Source: Sphingomonas sp. JUb134 (GTDB lineage: Bacteria; Pseudomonadota; Alphaproteobacteria; Sphingomonadales; Sphingomonadaceae). Taken from it: a DNA stretch of 64,000 nt. The notes beneath the pieces are model-generated. The model did no database searches and was not told the origin of the DNA. It was given only the letters and a program-made list of their open reading frames with translations. Every line of letters begins with the position of its first letter. Positions within the stretch are counted from its first letter, which is position 1. A program made the translations under genes and the position numbers. Positions 19,737 to 29,086 of the stretch are shown piece by piece. The stretch lies in contig NZ_SLYP02000001.1 in assembly GCF_004341505.2 (NCBI RefSeq), positions 1,375,001-1,439,000 of the forward strand, written 5' to 3'.

Positions 19737-22316
19737 TCAGTCGACGGTCAGCCGCAGCGCGCCTTCGCCTTCGTCGACGGTCACGGTCGAGCCATCGCGG
19801 ACCTCGCCCTTCAGGATCAGGTCGGCGAGGGGGTCCTGCAGGTAGCGCTGGACGGCGCGCTTCAGCGGCCGCGCGCCATAGACGGCGTCGTACCCGACCC
19901 GGCCCAGCCAGTCGCGGGCGGCGTCCGTCAGGTGGATCGTGATCTTGCGATCCGCCAGCAGCTTCGCGACGCGACCGACCTGGATGTCGACGATCGGCGC
20001 CATGTGAGCGCTGCCCAGCCGGTGGAACAGGATGATCTCGTCCAGCCGGTTGAGGAATTCCGGGCGGAAGTGCGCGCGCACCACGTCCATCACCTGCGGC
20101 TCGACATCCTCGACCGACTGGCCCTCGGCAAGGTTGGTCAGATACTGGCTGCCGAGATTCGAAGTCAGGATGATGATCGTGTTCGAGAAGTCGACGGTGC
20201 GGCCCTGGCCGTCGGTCAGCCGCCCGTCGTCGAGCACCTGGAGGAGCACGTTGAACACGTCGCCGTGTGCCTTCTCGACCTCGTCGAACAGCACGACCTG
20301 ATACGGCCGGCGCCGCACCGCCTCGGTCAGCACGCCGCCTTCCTCATAGCCCACATAGCCCGGAGGGGCGCCAATCAGCCGCGCAACCGCGTGCTTCTCC
20401 ATGAACTCGCTCATGTCGATGCGCACCATCGCGTTGGGATCGTCGAACAGGAATTCGGCGAGCGCCTTGGTCAGCTCGGTCTTGCCAACGCCCGTCGGCC
20501 CCAGGAACAGGAACGAGCCGAGCGGGCGGTTCGGGTCCTGTAGCCCCGCGCGGCTGCGGCGGACGGCGGTGGAGACCGCGCGCACGGCTTCCGACTGGCC
20601 GATCACGCGCTTGCCGAGCTGTTCCTCCATGTGGAGCAGCTTTTCGCGCTGGCCTTCCTGCATGCGGTCGACCGGAATGCCGGTCCAGCGGCTGACCACC
20701 GCGGCGATGTCGTCGGCGGTGACCTCCTCGCGCAGCATGGCGCCCTTGGTCTGGCTCTGCGCTTCCTCCAGCTGGCGGGTGAGCGCGGGAATGCGGCCGT
20801 AGGAGAGCTCGCCGGCGCGGGCGAGATCGCCCTGGCGCTGCGCCTGCTCCAGCTCGACGCGGGCTGCGTCCAGCTGTTCCTTCAGCTTCGCCTCGGCGCC
20901 GATCTTGTCCTTTTCGCCCTGCCAGCGGGTGGTGAGCTCGGCCGATTGCTGCTCAAGGTTGGCGAGTTCCTCCTCCAGGTTGGCGAGCCGGTCTTGCGAG
21001 GCGGCATCGCTCTCCCGCCGCAGCGCTTCCCGCTCGATCTTGAGCTGGATGATGCGGCGGTCGAGGGTCTCGATCTCCTCGGGCTTGGACTCCACCTCCA
21101 TGCGGATGCGGGACGCGGCCTCGTCCATCAGGTCGATCGCCTTGTCGGGGAGGAAGCGGTCGGTGATGTAGCGGTTCGACAGGGTCGCCGCGGACACCAG
21201 CGCGCCGTCGGTGATGCGCACGCCGTGGTGAAGCTCGTACTTCTCCTTCAGGCCGCGCAGGATCGAGATGGTGTCCTCGACCGTCGGCTCGCCCACGAAC
21301 ACGGGCTGGAAGCGCCGCTGGAGCGCGGGGTCCTTTTCGACGTACTTGCGGTATTCGTCGAGCGTGGTCGCGCCGATGCAGTGAAGCTCACCCCGGGCGA
21401 GGGCTGGCTTCAGCAGGTTGCCGGCGTCCATCGCGCCTTCCGACTTGCCCGCGCCGATCAGCGTGTGCATCTCGTCGATGAAGAGGATGATCTGGCCTTC
21501 GGCGCCCTTCACCTCGTCGAGCACGCCCTTCAGCCGTTCCTCGAACTCGCCGCGATACTTCGCGCCGGCAATGAGGGAGCCCATGTCGAGCGCCATCAGC
21601 GTGCGGGCCTTGAGCGTGTCGGGCACGTCGCCGTTGGCGATGCGCAGCGCGAGGCCTTCGGCGATGGCGGTCTTGCCGACGCCCGGCTCGCCGATCAGCA
21701 CGGGATTGTTCTTGGTGCGGCGGGCGAGGATCTGGATGGTGCGGCGGATTTCCTCGTCGCGGCCGATGACCGGATCGAGCTTTCCGGCGTGCGCCGCCTC
21801 CGTCAGGTCGCGCGCGAACTTCTTGAGCGCGTCATAGCGGTCCTCGGCGGTCGCGGTGTCGGCGGTGCGGCCGCCGCGCAGATCGTTGATCGCGGTGTTG
21901 AGCGCTTCCGCGCGCACCCCGGCGGCGGCAAGCGCCTTGCCCGCGGCAGTGTTGGGGGAAAGCGCAAGGGCGAGCAGCAGCCGCTCGACGGTGACATAGC
22001 TGTCGCCGGCTTTCTGGGCGACCTGCTCGGCCTGGTCGAGCACGCGCACTGCATCGTTGTCGAGCCCGGGCGTCTGCTGCGCGCCACTGCCCGACACGGC
22101 GGGGATCTTCGCCAGTGCCGCGTCCGTGTCCGCCACGGCCCGCCGCGGGTCGCCCCCGGCGCGCTCGATCAGCCCGGCGGCCATGCCCTGGTCGTCCTCG
22201 AGCAGTGCCTTCAGCAGATGCTCGGGCGCGATGCGCTGGTGGTTGAGCCGGATGGCGACGGTTTGCGCCGCCTGGAGAAAGCCCTTCGCGCGGTCCGTGA
22301 ATTTCTCTAGGTTCAT
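19737..22316 (-). CDS. clpB: ATP-dependent chaperone ClpB
   Basis: 859 residues, normal ClpB length. In order: N-terminal Clp repeat domain (about 1-145), first AAA+ domain with Walker A GEPGVGKT (209-216), the coiled middle domain (about 400-530, rich in Glu/Arg/Gln heptads), and a second AAA+ domain with [14 protein letters not shown] and [13 protein letters not shown]. ClpB rescues proteins from aggregates with DnaK. It is divergent from a small secreted-protein gene; an inverted repeat lies in the shared upstream region. I could not fix a heat-shock sigma promoter by eye. Confidence 0.97.
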   Translation of the reverse strand: MNLEKFTDRAKGFLQAAQTVAIRLNHQRIAPEHLLKALLEDDQGMAAGLIERAGGDPRRAVADTDAALAKIPAVSGSGAQQTPGLDNDAVRVLDQAEQVAQKAGDSYVTVERLLLALALSPNTAAGKALAAAGVRAEALNTAINDLRGGRTADTATAEDRYDALKKFARDLTEAAHAGKLDPVIGRDEEIRRTIQILARRTKNNPVLIGEPGVGKTAIAEGLALRIANGDVPDTLKARTLMALDMGSLIAGAKYRGEFEERLKGVLDEVKGAEGQIILFIDEMHTLIGAGKSEGAMDAGNLLKPALARGELHCIGATTLDEYRKYVEKDPALQRRFQPVFVGEPTVEDTISILRGLKEKYELHHGVRITDGALVSAATLSNRYITDRFLPDKAIDLMDEAASRIRMEVESKPEEIETLDRRIIQLKIEREALRRESDAASQDRLANLEEELANLEQQSAELTTRWQGEKDKIGAEAKLKEQLDAARVELEQAQRQGDLARAGELSYGRIPALTRQLEEAQSQTKGAMLREEVTADDIAAVVSRWTGIPVDRMQEGQREKLLHMEEQLGKRVIGQSEAVRAVSTAVRRSRAGLQDPNRPLGSFLFLGPTGVGKTELTKALAEFLFDDPNAMVRIDMSEFMEKHAVARLIGAPPGYVGYEEGGVLTEAVRRRPYQVVLFDEVEKAHGDVFNVLLQVLDDGRLTDGQGRTVDFSNTIIILTSNLGSQYLTNLAEGQSVEDVEPQVMDVVRAHFRPEFLNRLDEIILFHRLGSAHMAPIVDIQVGRVAKLLADRKITIHLTDAARDWLGRVGYDAVYGARPLKRAVQRYLQDPLADLILKGEVRDGSTVTVDEGEGALRLTVD

Positions 22317-22349
22317 AACAAATCCCTGTTATCTTCGGGAACCAAGGTG

Positions 22350-22369
22350 GTGTTGCTTTTATGCAACAC
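22350..22369. promoter_or_regulatory. inverted repeat in the clpB upstream region
   Basis: GTGTTGC (22350-22356) and GCAACAC (22363-22369) form a perfect 7-base inverted repeat around TTTTAT. It sits 34 bases upstream of the clpB start and 12 bases upstream of the next gene's start, so it could be an operator or a 5' leader hairpin. It does not match the CIRCE element. Confidence 0.4.
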
Positions 22370-22381
22370 AAGAGGTGCGTG

Positions 22382-22693
22382 ATGCTGACACTCGCGTTGT
22401 TGACCCTGGCTGCCGTTCAGGATGCGCCACCGCCGCCGTCGGTCAATCTGGTTGTGCCTGCCGGCCCCTGCAAGCCCACCATCGACGGCGTCGCCGTCAC
22501 GCTCGATGGCCTGCGCGCGACGACGGCGCGCTGGGCCGCCACCAAGCAGGAAGTGCGGTTCGAGCCGGACGCGAAGGCCGCCGACTCCTGCATGCAGGAC
22601 GTGCTCAAGATCCTTGCCGCGGCTGGGGCAGGGGAGCGGTTCCCGATCGCGTTCGTGGACAACGAAGCCTTCACCGGGGTGGAGGGCGGCTGA
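22382..22693 (+). CDS. small secreted protein of unknown function
   Basis: 103 residues. The first 14 or so residues (LTLALLTLAAVQ) look like a short signal peptide, then a Pro-rich stretch and a small globular part with two cysteines (GPCKPTIDGVAV and DSCMQDVLKIL), which may form a disulfide. The C-terminal FPIAFVDNEAF faintly recalls the periplasmic part of ExbD-type proteins, but I cannot support that. ATG 22382 follows AGAGG (22371-22375) by 6 bases; the in-frame ATG at 22361 has no such site and lies in the inverted repeat. A TonB-like gene follows. Confidence 0.65.
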   Translation: MLTLALLTLAAVQDAPPPPSVNLVVPAGPCKPTIDGVAVTLDGLRATTARWAATKQEVRFEPDAKAADSCMQDVLKILAAAGAGERFPIAFVDNEAFTGVEGG

Positions 22694-22780
22694 CGCCCGG
22701 CGCTCAAGGGCAATGGCGAGGCGAGAGCGGACCCGTTTCGATGCTTGCGGCGCTGCTGCGGCGGCCGCTACTCTGATGCG

Positions 22781-23581
22781 GTGAAGTACGCCGCTGCTTC
22801 CCGCCTGCCTCCTGGCGCACCCCTGTGGATGCGGACGGCGGGGTTCGGCTCGGCGATCTTGCTACATCTCCTGGCGTTTCTGCTGCTGTTGTGGCTGTGG
22901 GCACCGGTTCCGCCGACTGCGCGCCCCGAACAGCGCAGGCTGACGCTCTGGGAGCTTCCGCCTCCGCCTCCACCGCCGCAACCTCTTCCGCAGCCCATCG
23001 AGCAGCGCGTGCCTCAGCCGCAGGCGCCGCCGGCGCAGGAGATTGCCGGCGGCAGCCGGGGAGGGAGCCCTCCTGCTTCCTTACCCGCACCGAAGGCTGT
23101 CGAGCCCCCGCCATTGCCCCTGGTGCCGATGCGCCCCGCGGCACCCGCGGCCATCGGGCCACCGTCGACCGGGAACGGCGGTTCGGCGGCCGATGCAAAT
23201 GGGTCTGGGGCCGGCGCCTCGGGAAGCGGGAGCGGGAGCGGGGATGGCACGGGCGCCGGCAGTGGGCGCGGCGGGGCGGAACCTGCGATCACGGTAGCGC
23301 GCTGGGTGCGGCGCCCCGGCTTCCAGGAGTTGAACCCGTCGATTCCTTCAGAGGTCCGCAAGCGCGGCATCTCGGGCACGGCCTATCTGGTCTGCCGGGT
23401 CCAGAGGAACAAACACCTGCGCAACTGCTCAGTGCTCAAGGAGACGCCGGCAGGAAGCGGCTTCGGTGCGGCGGCGCTGGCGGCGTCGCCCAAGTTCCGG
23501 ATCTATCCGCCGGAGGTGGACGGCAAGCCGTCCGATCTGGCGTGGGTGATCGTGCCGATCGAATATCATTTCCAGAAGTAA
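22781..23581 (+). CDS. TonB-like energy transducer
   Basis: About 266 residues with TonB layout. One transmembrane helix (SAILLHLLAFLLLLWLW) is near the N-terminus, followed by a long Pro-rich stretch and a Gly/Ser-rich linker (residues about 70-175). The C-terminal domain holds ISGTAYLVCRVQRNKHLRNC and FRIYPPEVDGKP, ending IEYHFQK. Two cysteines in the C-terminal domain are typical of this TonB subtype. It would couple inner-membrane energy to outer-membrane receptors such as the two found broken nearby. GTG 22781 is a guess for the start; ATG 22829 is the other candidate. Confidence 0.82.
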   Translation: MKYAAASRLPPGAPLWMRTAGFGSAILLHLLAFLLLLWLWAPVPPTARPEQRRLTLWELPPPPPPPQPLPQPIEQRVPQPQAPPAQEIAGGSRGGSPPASLPAPKAVEPPPLPLVPMRPAAPAAIGPPSTGNGGSAADANGSGAGASGSGSGSGDGTGAGSGRGGAEPAITVARWVRRPGFQELNPSIPSEVRKRGISGTAYLVCRVQRNKHLRNCSVLKETPAGSGFGAAALAASPKFRIYPPEVDGKPSDLAWVIVPIEYHFQK

Positions 23582-23670
23582 GGCTCGGAACAACGCGCTT
23601 TTCGAAGTGCCGGGCTGCGACGACGCGATGATTTCGTACGACGAGCCGCAGTTTTCGTTGTCAGCCAGTT

Positions 23671-23690
23671 CGCGAGCCCATAGGCTCGCG
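23671..23690 (+). terminator. perfect hairpin between TonB-like gene and M16 peptidase
   Basis: CGCGAGCC (23671-23678) pairs with GGCTCGCG (23683-23690) around a CATA loop, followed by CTTTC. It ends 25 bases before the peptidase ATG, so it may be a terminator for the upstream gene or a leader hairpin for the next. Confidence 0.45.
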
Positions 23691-23715
23691 CTTTCCGCTC
23701 CGACCGCGAGGTTTC

Positions 23716-26598
23716 ATGTTCCGCTCCTTCGCCTATGCCCTTGCCGCTTCCACTGCACTCGCCAGCGGCTCTGTCGCCTGGGCCGCGCCACTTCCGGCGC
23801 AGACGGCACCGGCGCCCGCGGCGCAACTGCCGGCCGCACCGCTCGCGGAGCTCATTCGTCCGGTCGACATCCCTCATGAGAAGTTCACGCTGCCCAACGG
23901 CCTGACCGTGATCGTCCATACCGACCGCAAGGCGCCGATCGTCGCGGTCTCCACCTGGTACGACGTCGGCTCCAAGCACGAGCCCAAGGGCAAGACCGGC
24001 TTCGCGCATCTGTTCGAGCACCTGATGTTCAACGGATCGGAGAATGCACCCGGCGATTTCTTCGCGCCGCTGCGCGAAGTGGGGGCGACCGACTTCAACG
24101 GCACGACCTCGTTCGACCGCACCAACTATTTTGAAACGGTGCCCCGGGCGGCACTGGACCGCGCCCTGTTTTTGGAAAGCGACCGCATGGGCTATCTGCT
24201 CGGCGCGATCACCCAGGGCGTGCTAGACGAGCAGCGCGGCGTCGTCCAGAACGAGAAGCGTCAGGGTGACAACCAGCCCTATGGCCTGGTCAAGTACAAG
24301 ATGACCGAGGGCCTGTTCCCTGCAGGCAGCCCGTACCACCACTCCGTGATCGGCTCGATGGCGGATCTGGATGCGGCGAGCCTGGAGGATGTGAAGACCT
24401 GGTTCCGCAGCCACTATGGCCCGAACAATGCGGTGCTCGTGCTCGCCGGGGACATTACCGCGGCAGAGGCGCGGCCGCTGGTGCAGAAGTATTTCGGCAG
24501 CATTCCGAAGGGGCCGGAGTCGGCGCGTCCCGCCATCACCGTACCGACGCTCTCTGCGCCGAAGGTCGAGACGATGCGCGACCGCGTCGCCACCACCCGC
24601 GTCATGCGCATGTGGGCGGTGCCCGGCATGGACAGCGCCGATGCGACCGCGCTGGACGTCGCGGCAGGGGCGCTCGGCGGGCTGGGCAGCTCGCGGCTCG
24701 ACAATGTGCTGGTACGGCAGGAGAAGCTGGCGGTCTCGGTTTCCGCCTCCAACCAGACGCTCGCGCAGGCGGGCATGTTCGTGATCAGCATGGACGTGCG
24801 CCCGGGCGTGGATGCGAAGCTTGCCGCACAGCGGCTGGACCAGGTCGTGGCAGACTTCCTGCGCAGCGGTCCGACGGCGGAGGAGGTGCAGCGCGTCGCC
24901 ACCGTCACCGTCTCCGGCACCGTCGCGGGCCTGGAGGCGGTCGGCGGCTTCGGCGGCAAGGCGGTCGCGCTTGCGGAAGGCGAACTCTATCTGCGCGATC
25001 CCGACTATTACAAGAAACAGCTCCAGCGGCTCGCCGCCACGACCCCGGCGAGCGCGAAGGCGGCGGCGACCAAGTGGCTGTCGCGGCCGGTTTATGCGCT
25101 GACGGTGGAGCCGGGCGCGCGCGACGCCTATGAGGAGACGCAGGCGGCGCCCAAGGTGCCCGCCGGCAACACCGCGCCCACGCCCGCGTCGGCGGAAGGG
25201 CCGGCAAAGGGTACCCGCGGGGCGATGCCGGCAGTCGGCCAGGTGCAGGACCTGAGCTTCCCCGCGATCCAGCGGAGCCGGCTCTCCAACGGCATCGAGC
25301 TCGTCTACGCGCAGCGCACGGCCGTGCCGGTGACGCAGATTGCGATCAGCTTCGACGCGGGTGCGGCCGCGGATCCGGCGGGCAAGCTCGGCACCCAGGC
25401 GCTGACGCTGGCGGTGATGGACGAAGGGACCACCACCCGCAATTCGGTGGCGCTGGCAGAGGAGCAGGAACGCCTCGGCACCCGCATCTTCTCCTCGAGC
25501 TCGCCGGACCTGACCTATATCGGCCTGGGCGGGCCGAGCGCGAACCTTGCCAGCAGCGTGACCCTGCTCGCCGACGTCGTGCGCAACCCTGCCTTCGCTC
25601 CGGCGGAAGTGGAGCGGCTGAAGGCGACGCAGCTCGCCCGCATCGCACAGGAGATGACGAGCCCGGGTGGCCTGGCGAGCCGCGCGATGCCGCCGCTGCT
25701 CTATGGCAAGGATTCGCCCTATGCGAAGCTCGCCGCCGGCAGCGGGGATCCGGCCGCGGTTCAGGCGCTGACCCGCGACGATCTGGCCGCCTTCCACCGC
25801 GCCTGGCTGCGCCCGGACAAGGCGAAGGTCTTCGTCACGAGCGATCGGCCGCTCGCCGAGGTGCAGGCGGCGCTCGAGAAGGGCTTCGGCGACTGGCGTG
25901 CAAGCGGGCAGGCGGGGGTCAAGAACTTCGCCTCCGCGCCCGTGCAGGCCACCCCCAGGATCCTGCTGATCGACCGGCCGGATTCGCCCCAGTCGTTGAT
26001 CTATGGCGCGCAGCTGACGGCGGAGAAGGGAACCGACGACCTGCTCGCGCTGAACACCGCGAACGATGCGCTGGGGGGCAACTTCCTGTCGCGGATCAAC
26101 ATGGACCTGCGCGAGGAGAAGCACTGGTCCTATGGCGCCCACGGATCGGTGAACCAGCTGCCCAACGCGGTGAGCTATGTGATCTCGGCGCCGGTCCAGG
26201 CCGATCGCACCGGGGACTCGATCGCGGCCCTGCAAAAGGACGTGCGCGAGTTCCTGACCACCAACGGCATGACCCAGCAGGAGTTCGACCGGACGATCAC
26301 GGGCGAGACGCGCGAGCTGACCGGCCGGTTCGAGACGTCGGACGCGGTGCTGAACGCGATGATCTCGAACGACCTGCTCAAGCGGCCCGACGATTATTAC
26401 GCGACCATCACCGACAAGTACCGCGGCTTCACCCTGCCGCAGCTCAATGCAGCCGCGCGCAAGGCGCTGCGCCCGGACCGGTTCGTCTATGTCGTGGTCG
26501 GTGACGCCAAGGTCGTCCGGCCCCAGCTTGACAGCCTGGGGCTGCCGGTCGAGGTGGTTGCAGCACAGCCCGCAGCAAGCGCGCAGGGCAGCAAGTAG
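23716..26598 (+). CDS. M16 family zinc metallopeptidase (two-domain, exported)
   Basis: 960 residues. The signal peptide ends near VAWAAPLPAQ. The N-terminal M16 half carries the inverted zinc motif HLFEH, with the third ligand Glu in GVVQNEKRQ about 75 residues on. The C-terminal half (from about 510, RSRLSNGIELVYAQR) has the fold without HxxEH, ending in RxxxFVYVVVGDAK. This fused active/inactive arrangement is standard for processing-peptidase-like M16 proteins in the periplasm. Substrate unknown. A second such protein of like size is encoded at 54803-57649. Confidence 0.93.
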   Translation: MFRSFAYALAASTALASGSVAWAAPLPAQTAPAPAAQLPAAPLAELIRPVDIPHEKFTLPNGLTVIVHTDRKAPIVAVSTWYDVGSKHEPKGKTGFAHLFEHLMFNGSENAPGDFFAPLREVGATDFNGTTSFDRTNYFETVPRAALDRALFLESDRMGYLLGAITQGVLDEQRGVVQNEKRQGDNQPYGLVKYKMTEGLFPAGSPYHHSVIGSMADLDAASLEDVKTWFRSHYGPNNAVLVLAGDITAAEARPLVQKYFGSIPKGPESARPAITVPTLSAPKVETMRDRVATTRVMRMWAVPGMDSADATALDVAAGALGGLGSSRLDNVLVRQEKLAVSVSASNQTLAQAGMFVISMDVRPGVDAKLAAQRLDQVVADFLRSGPTAEEVQRVATVTVSGTVAGLEAVGGFGGKAVALAEGELYLRDPDYYKKQLQRLAATTPASAKAAATKWLSRPVYALTVEPGARDAYEETQAAPKVPAGNTAPTPASAEGPAKGTRGAMPAVGQVQDLSFPAIQRSRLSNGIELVYAQRTAVPVTQIAISFDAGAAADPAGKLGTQALTLAVMDEGTTTRNSVALAEEQERLGTRIFSSSSPDLTYIGLGGPSANLASSVTLLADVVRNPAFAPAEVERLKATQLARIAQEMTSPGGLASRAMPPLLYGKDSPYAKLAAGSGDPAAVQALTRDDLAAFHRAWLRPDKAKVFVTSDRPLAEVQAALEKGFGDWRASGQAGVKNFASAPVQATPRILLIDRPDSPQSLIYGAQLTAEKGTDDLLALNTANDALGGNFLSRINMDLREEKHWSYGAHGSVNQLPNAVSYVISAPVQADRTGDSIAALQKDVREFLTTNGMTQQEFDRTITGETRELTGRFETSDAVLNAMISNDLLKRPDDYYATITDKYRGFTLPQLNAAARKALRPDRFVYVVVGDAKVVRPQLDSLGLPVEVVAAQPAASAQGSK

Positions 26599-26609
26599 GA
26601 GAGCGTAGC

Positions 26610-26912
26610 ATGGCAGATATCGACGGCAGCTGGGATACGGTGACCAAGACGCCGCTGGGCGAGCAGCAGGCGACGCTGACCATCCGGCAGGAAGGCAGCG
26701 GCTTCACCGGCACCTATTCCGGCGCGATGGGCTCGGTCGACATCGAGAACGGCCAGGTCGAGGGCGACACGCTGCGCTGGAAGGTGTCGGTGACCGTGCC
26801 GATGCCGCTGACGCTCGACTGCACGGCGCGGATCGAGGGCGACACCATCACGGGTGACGTCGGCGCGGGGGCATTCGGCAGCTTCCCGATGACGGGAACG
26901 CGCGTCGGCTGA
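26610..26912 (+). CDS. small all-beta protein of unknown function
   Basis: 100 residues without signal peptide or cysteine pairs. The alternating pattern (GSWDTVTKTPLGEQQATLTI, GSGFTGTYSGAMGSVDIENG, GDTITGDVGAGAFGSFPMTG) suggests a small beta-barrel or sandwich. Similar proteins are found in sphingomonads without assigned role, as far as I recall. It starts 11 bases after the M16 stop with GGAG ahead (tAGGAGagcgtagc), so it is probably co-transcribed. Confidence 0.75.
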   Translation: MADIDGSWDTVTKTPLGEQQATLTIRQEGSGFTGTYSGAMGSVDIENGQVEGDTLRWKVSVTVPMPLTLDCTARIEGDTITGDVGAGAFGSFPMTGTRVG

Positions 26913-26935
26913 CGGCGCAGCAATACGCGCATGCG

Positions 26936-26975
26936 AAAAGGGCCCGCTTGCCAGTTCGGCAGGCGGGCCCTTTTT
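26936..26975 (+). terminator. bidirectional intrinsic terminator
   Basis: AAAAGGGCCCGC with TTGCC pairs with GGCA-G-GCGGGCCC and ends in TTTTT (26971-26975); loop AGTTC. It lies between the + strand gene ending at 26912 and the - strand gene ending at 26991 and has A-run and T-run on opposite sides, so it can serve both. Confidence 0.9.
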
Positions 26976-26990
26976 CATGGATGCGCGATC

Positions 26991-27299
26991 CTATTCGACG
27001 ATCACGACCGGGATGCGCCGGATCGGGCGGCCTTCCTCGGCCATTTCCTTGCGGAAATCATGTTTGGCGTCGGCGATCTCACGCCGATACTCGGCCCAGG
27101 CATCCTCCCGGTCCGCTTCGTCATCCGCGCGCGCCAGGTCCTTGCGGAGCTCACGCTTCGCTTCGCTGATGTCGGTCTTGTAGTCGAGATAGTGGGAATT
27201 CGCGTCCGAGTAGATCGGCGCCCGGCTCCGGTCCCCGGCGAGGGCGGGGGTGGCGAGGACGGTTCCGGCGGCGGCAAGGGCCAGCATGGTCTTGTACAT
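26991..27299 (-). CDS. small periplasmic charged helical protein, unknown function
   Basis: 102 residues. The N-terminus MYKTMLALAAAGTVLATPALAG is a clear signal peptide. The mature part is short and rich in Lys, Arg, Asp and Glu (SEAKRELRKDLARADDEADR, DAKHDFRKEMAEEGR), predicted to be a helical hairpin or coiled coil, ending RRIPVVIVE. The start ATG 27299 has AGGAGAG ahead on its strand; a longer open frame to 27398 has no signal peptide at its start. No family is recognised. Confidence 0.8.
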   Translation of the reverse strand: MYKTMLALAAAGTVLATPALAGDRSRAPIYSDANSHYLDYKTDISEAKRELRKDLARADDEADREDAWAEYRREIADAKHDFRKEMAEEGRPIRRIPVVIVE

Positions 27300-27646
27300 G
27301 ATACGCTCTCCTGATGGCACCTGCTGCAAACCGGCGTCGCCAAGCGCGAGTTCCGCTGTTGCCGCAAGCGGTGCCGTGGCTGCGCCGAGCCGAAGCAATC
27401 GGGCTTTACAAATGCAAAAGGCGTGATTGCCACATCTCCGCCACGTTTCGGCGGCTCCCCTGCCGCAGTTGGCGCGCTTTGTTCACCCCCGCGTCAGGAA
27501 CTGTTGCCGAAAGGCCACTGGTTCCAACTGAGTGGCGCCGCGAAACGATCGCGGTGCAACATTCCTGATGCTGGCCGGTTAACGGAGCCTCGGATAGCCG
27601 GCGCACCAACGACACCGGATCCAAACGAGTAACAGAGGTACAGAGT
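27300..27646. other. 347-base gene-free spacer between divergent genes
   Basis: It separates the charged periplasmic protein (-) from the outer-membrane protein (+), so both promoters should be here. GC content is visibly lower in 27400-27560 than in the genes. I see no tRNA cloverleaf, no conserved ORF and no clear palindrome. Short ORFs here lack ribosome sites and protein-like composition. Confidence 0.6.
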
Positions 27647-28222
27647 ATGCGTAAGTTCACGCTTGCGGCCGCCGCCGCCGCCGCCTTCGTCGCCATGCCG
27701 GCTTATGCGCAGGACGAGGCCCCCGATGGCTCGCGCGCGTTCGGCATCGATCCGTATGTCGCCGTGCTGGGTGGCTGGGAGCAGTTCGACAACGAGCCGA
27801 ACGAAGCAGGCATCCCGGCCGCGACCCGCGGCCGTCTCGACGGCAGCCTGGTCCAGGGCATCGTCGGCTTCAACGTGCCGCTCGGCCCCGTGTTCGTGGG
27901 CGCCGAAGGCAATGTCGCCAAGGGCATCTCGGGCGACATCGACTGGGAGTATGGCGTTGCTGGCCGCGCGGGCGTTCGCGCTGGTGAGAGCGGCCTGATC
28001 TACGGCAAGGTCGGCTACCAGTGGGTGAACTTCGCAGCGTTCGGCAAGGACAGCCCTGACTATCACGCCATGACCTACGGCCTCGGCTTCGAAGTCGGCC
28101 CGAAGGACATCGGTCTCGGCGGCATCACCGACAACGCTGGCGTCCGCCTCCGCGCGGAAGTCACCACCTTCGGTGACGCCCAGAGCCTCCGCCCGATGGC
28201 GGGTCTGGTCGCGCACTTCTAA
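27647..28222 (+). CDS. outer membrane beta-barrel protein (opacity/porin-like)
   Basis: 191 residues. Signal peptide ends AMPAYAQ. The mature part alternates polar and hydrophobic residues over about eight strands (IDPYVAVLGGWEQF, GSLVQGIVGFNVPLGPVFVG, GLIYGKVGYQWVNF) and ends in phenylalanine (GLVAHF), the usual outer-membrane insertion signal. It resembles OmpA-barrel/opacity-type proteins of Alphaproteobacteria. No ligand can be inferred. A strong terminator follows. Confidence 0.85.
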   Translation: MRKFTLAAAAAAAFVAMPAYAQDEAPDGSRAFGIDPYVAVLGGWEQFDNEPNEAGIPAATRGRLDGSLVQGIVGFNVPLGPVFVGAEGNVAKGISGDIDWEYGVAGRAGVRAGESGLIYGKVGYQWVNFAAFGKDSPDYHAMTYGLGFEVGPKDIGLGGITDNAGVRLRAEVTTFGDAQSLRPMAGLVAHF

Positions 28223-28247
28223 GCGCGATCGTGTAACTGCGTACCGG

Positions 28248-28283
28248 AAGGGGCGGGGTTCGGGATACCGGACCCCGCCCTTT
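28248..28283 (+). terminator. intrinsic terminator after the outer-membrane protein
   Basis: GGGCGGGGTTCGG (28251-28263) pairs with CCGGACCCCGCCC (28268-28280), with one G-T wobble, followed by TTT. A-bases precede the stem. Confidence 0.85.
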
Positions 28284-28353
28284 CTGCGTCTGGAGGATGC
28301 GAAGGCTGGCCGTCCCCTGGCCGGCCGGGCGCCGGGGAGCTATCCTGCGCCCC

Positions 28354-29025
28354 ATGAAGCTTCCCACCGTCCACACGCCAAGCCTTGCTATTCACGACAG
28401 CAGCGCCCGTTTCCCGGTGCGCCGCATCTATTGCGTCGGCCAGAACTATGCCGAGCATGCCCGTGAAATGGGCAATGATCCCGATCGGCAGGAGCCCTTT
28501 TTCTTCTCGAAGCCGGCCGATGCGGTCGTCCCGAGCGGCACGGTCGTCCCGTTCCCCACGCGGACGCAGGACCTTCACCACGAGGTGGAACTGGTGATCG
28601 CGCTGGGTGCCGGAGGATGCGACATCCCCGTGGAAGAGGCCGAGCAACGGATCTTCGGCTGCGCAGTGGGCGTCGACCTCACCCGTCGCGACCTTCAGGC
28701 GGTAGCCAAGAAGGTAGGACGTCCGTGGGACATGGCCAAGGGCTTCGACCGGTCCGCGCCGATTGGTCCCCTTGTTCCGGGGCCGGTGCCGCGGGATGGT
28801 GCGATCACGCTCGCGGTGAATGGCAGCCCGCGGCAGTCGGGCAGGCTTTCCGACATGATCTGGGCGCCGGCTGAGATCCTGGCCATCCTTTCGACCTATG
28901 TGCACCTGGCTCCCGGCGATCTCATCTTCACCGGAACGCCGTCGGGCGTGGGGCCGCTGAAGTCCGGCGATCGGGTCACAGGGCGCGTCGACGGTCTCCC
29001 CGCGGTGCACATCGAAGTTGCTTAA
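28354..29025 (+). CDS. fumarylacetoacetate hydrolase family protein
   Basis: 223 residues, the size of single-domain FAH proteins. Family marks are IYCVGQNYAEHAREMG, the metal-binding HHEVELVIALG, GCAVGVDLTRRDLQ, KGFDRSAPIGP, and the C-terminal DLIFTGTPSGVGPL. Members cleave C-C bonds of acylpyruvates, decarboxylate oxaloacetate or act on ring-cleavage products; the substrate is not clear. ATG 28354 starts just before the conserved core; the in-frame ATG at 28297 would run through the terminator region. No strong ribosome site is seen. Confidence 0.88.
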   Translation: MKLPTVHTPSLAIHDSSARFPVRRIYCVGQNYAEHAREMGNDPDRQEPFFFSKPADAVVPSGTVVPFPTRTQDLHHEVELVIALGAGGCDIPVEEAEQRIFGCAVGVDLTRRDLQAVAKKVGRPWDMAKGFDRSAPIGPLVPGPVPRDGAITLAVNGSPRQSGRLSDMIWAPAEILAILSTYVHLAPGDLIFTGTPSGVGPLKSGDRVTGRVDGLPAVHIEVA

Positions 29026-29032
29026 ACCAGAA

Positions 29033-29060
29033 GAGGCGCGGTCCCGAGGGACCACGCCTC
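29033..29060. terminator. hairpin between convergent FAH gene and receptor stump
   Basis: GAGGCGCGGTCC pairs with GGACCACGCCTC with one C-A mismatch. No T-run is attached on either side, so it is a weak terminator candidate. Confidence 0.5.
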
Positions 29061-29086
29061 CATTGTAGTCGATCGCGACGGTTCTG

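Noticed and set aside
20631..22310. 559-codon open frame opposite clpB
   Set aside because: Mirror of clpB codons; clpB has full Walker motifs and length.
22350..22369. CIRCE heat-shock element before clpB
   Set aside because: The arm sequence and the 6-base spacer do not fit the CIRCE pattern (9-base arms, 9-base spacer).
27300..27646. tRNA or small RNA gene in the long spacer
   Set aside because: No cloverleaf, no CCA-adjacent acceptor stem and no strong terminator could be traced by eye.
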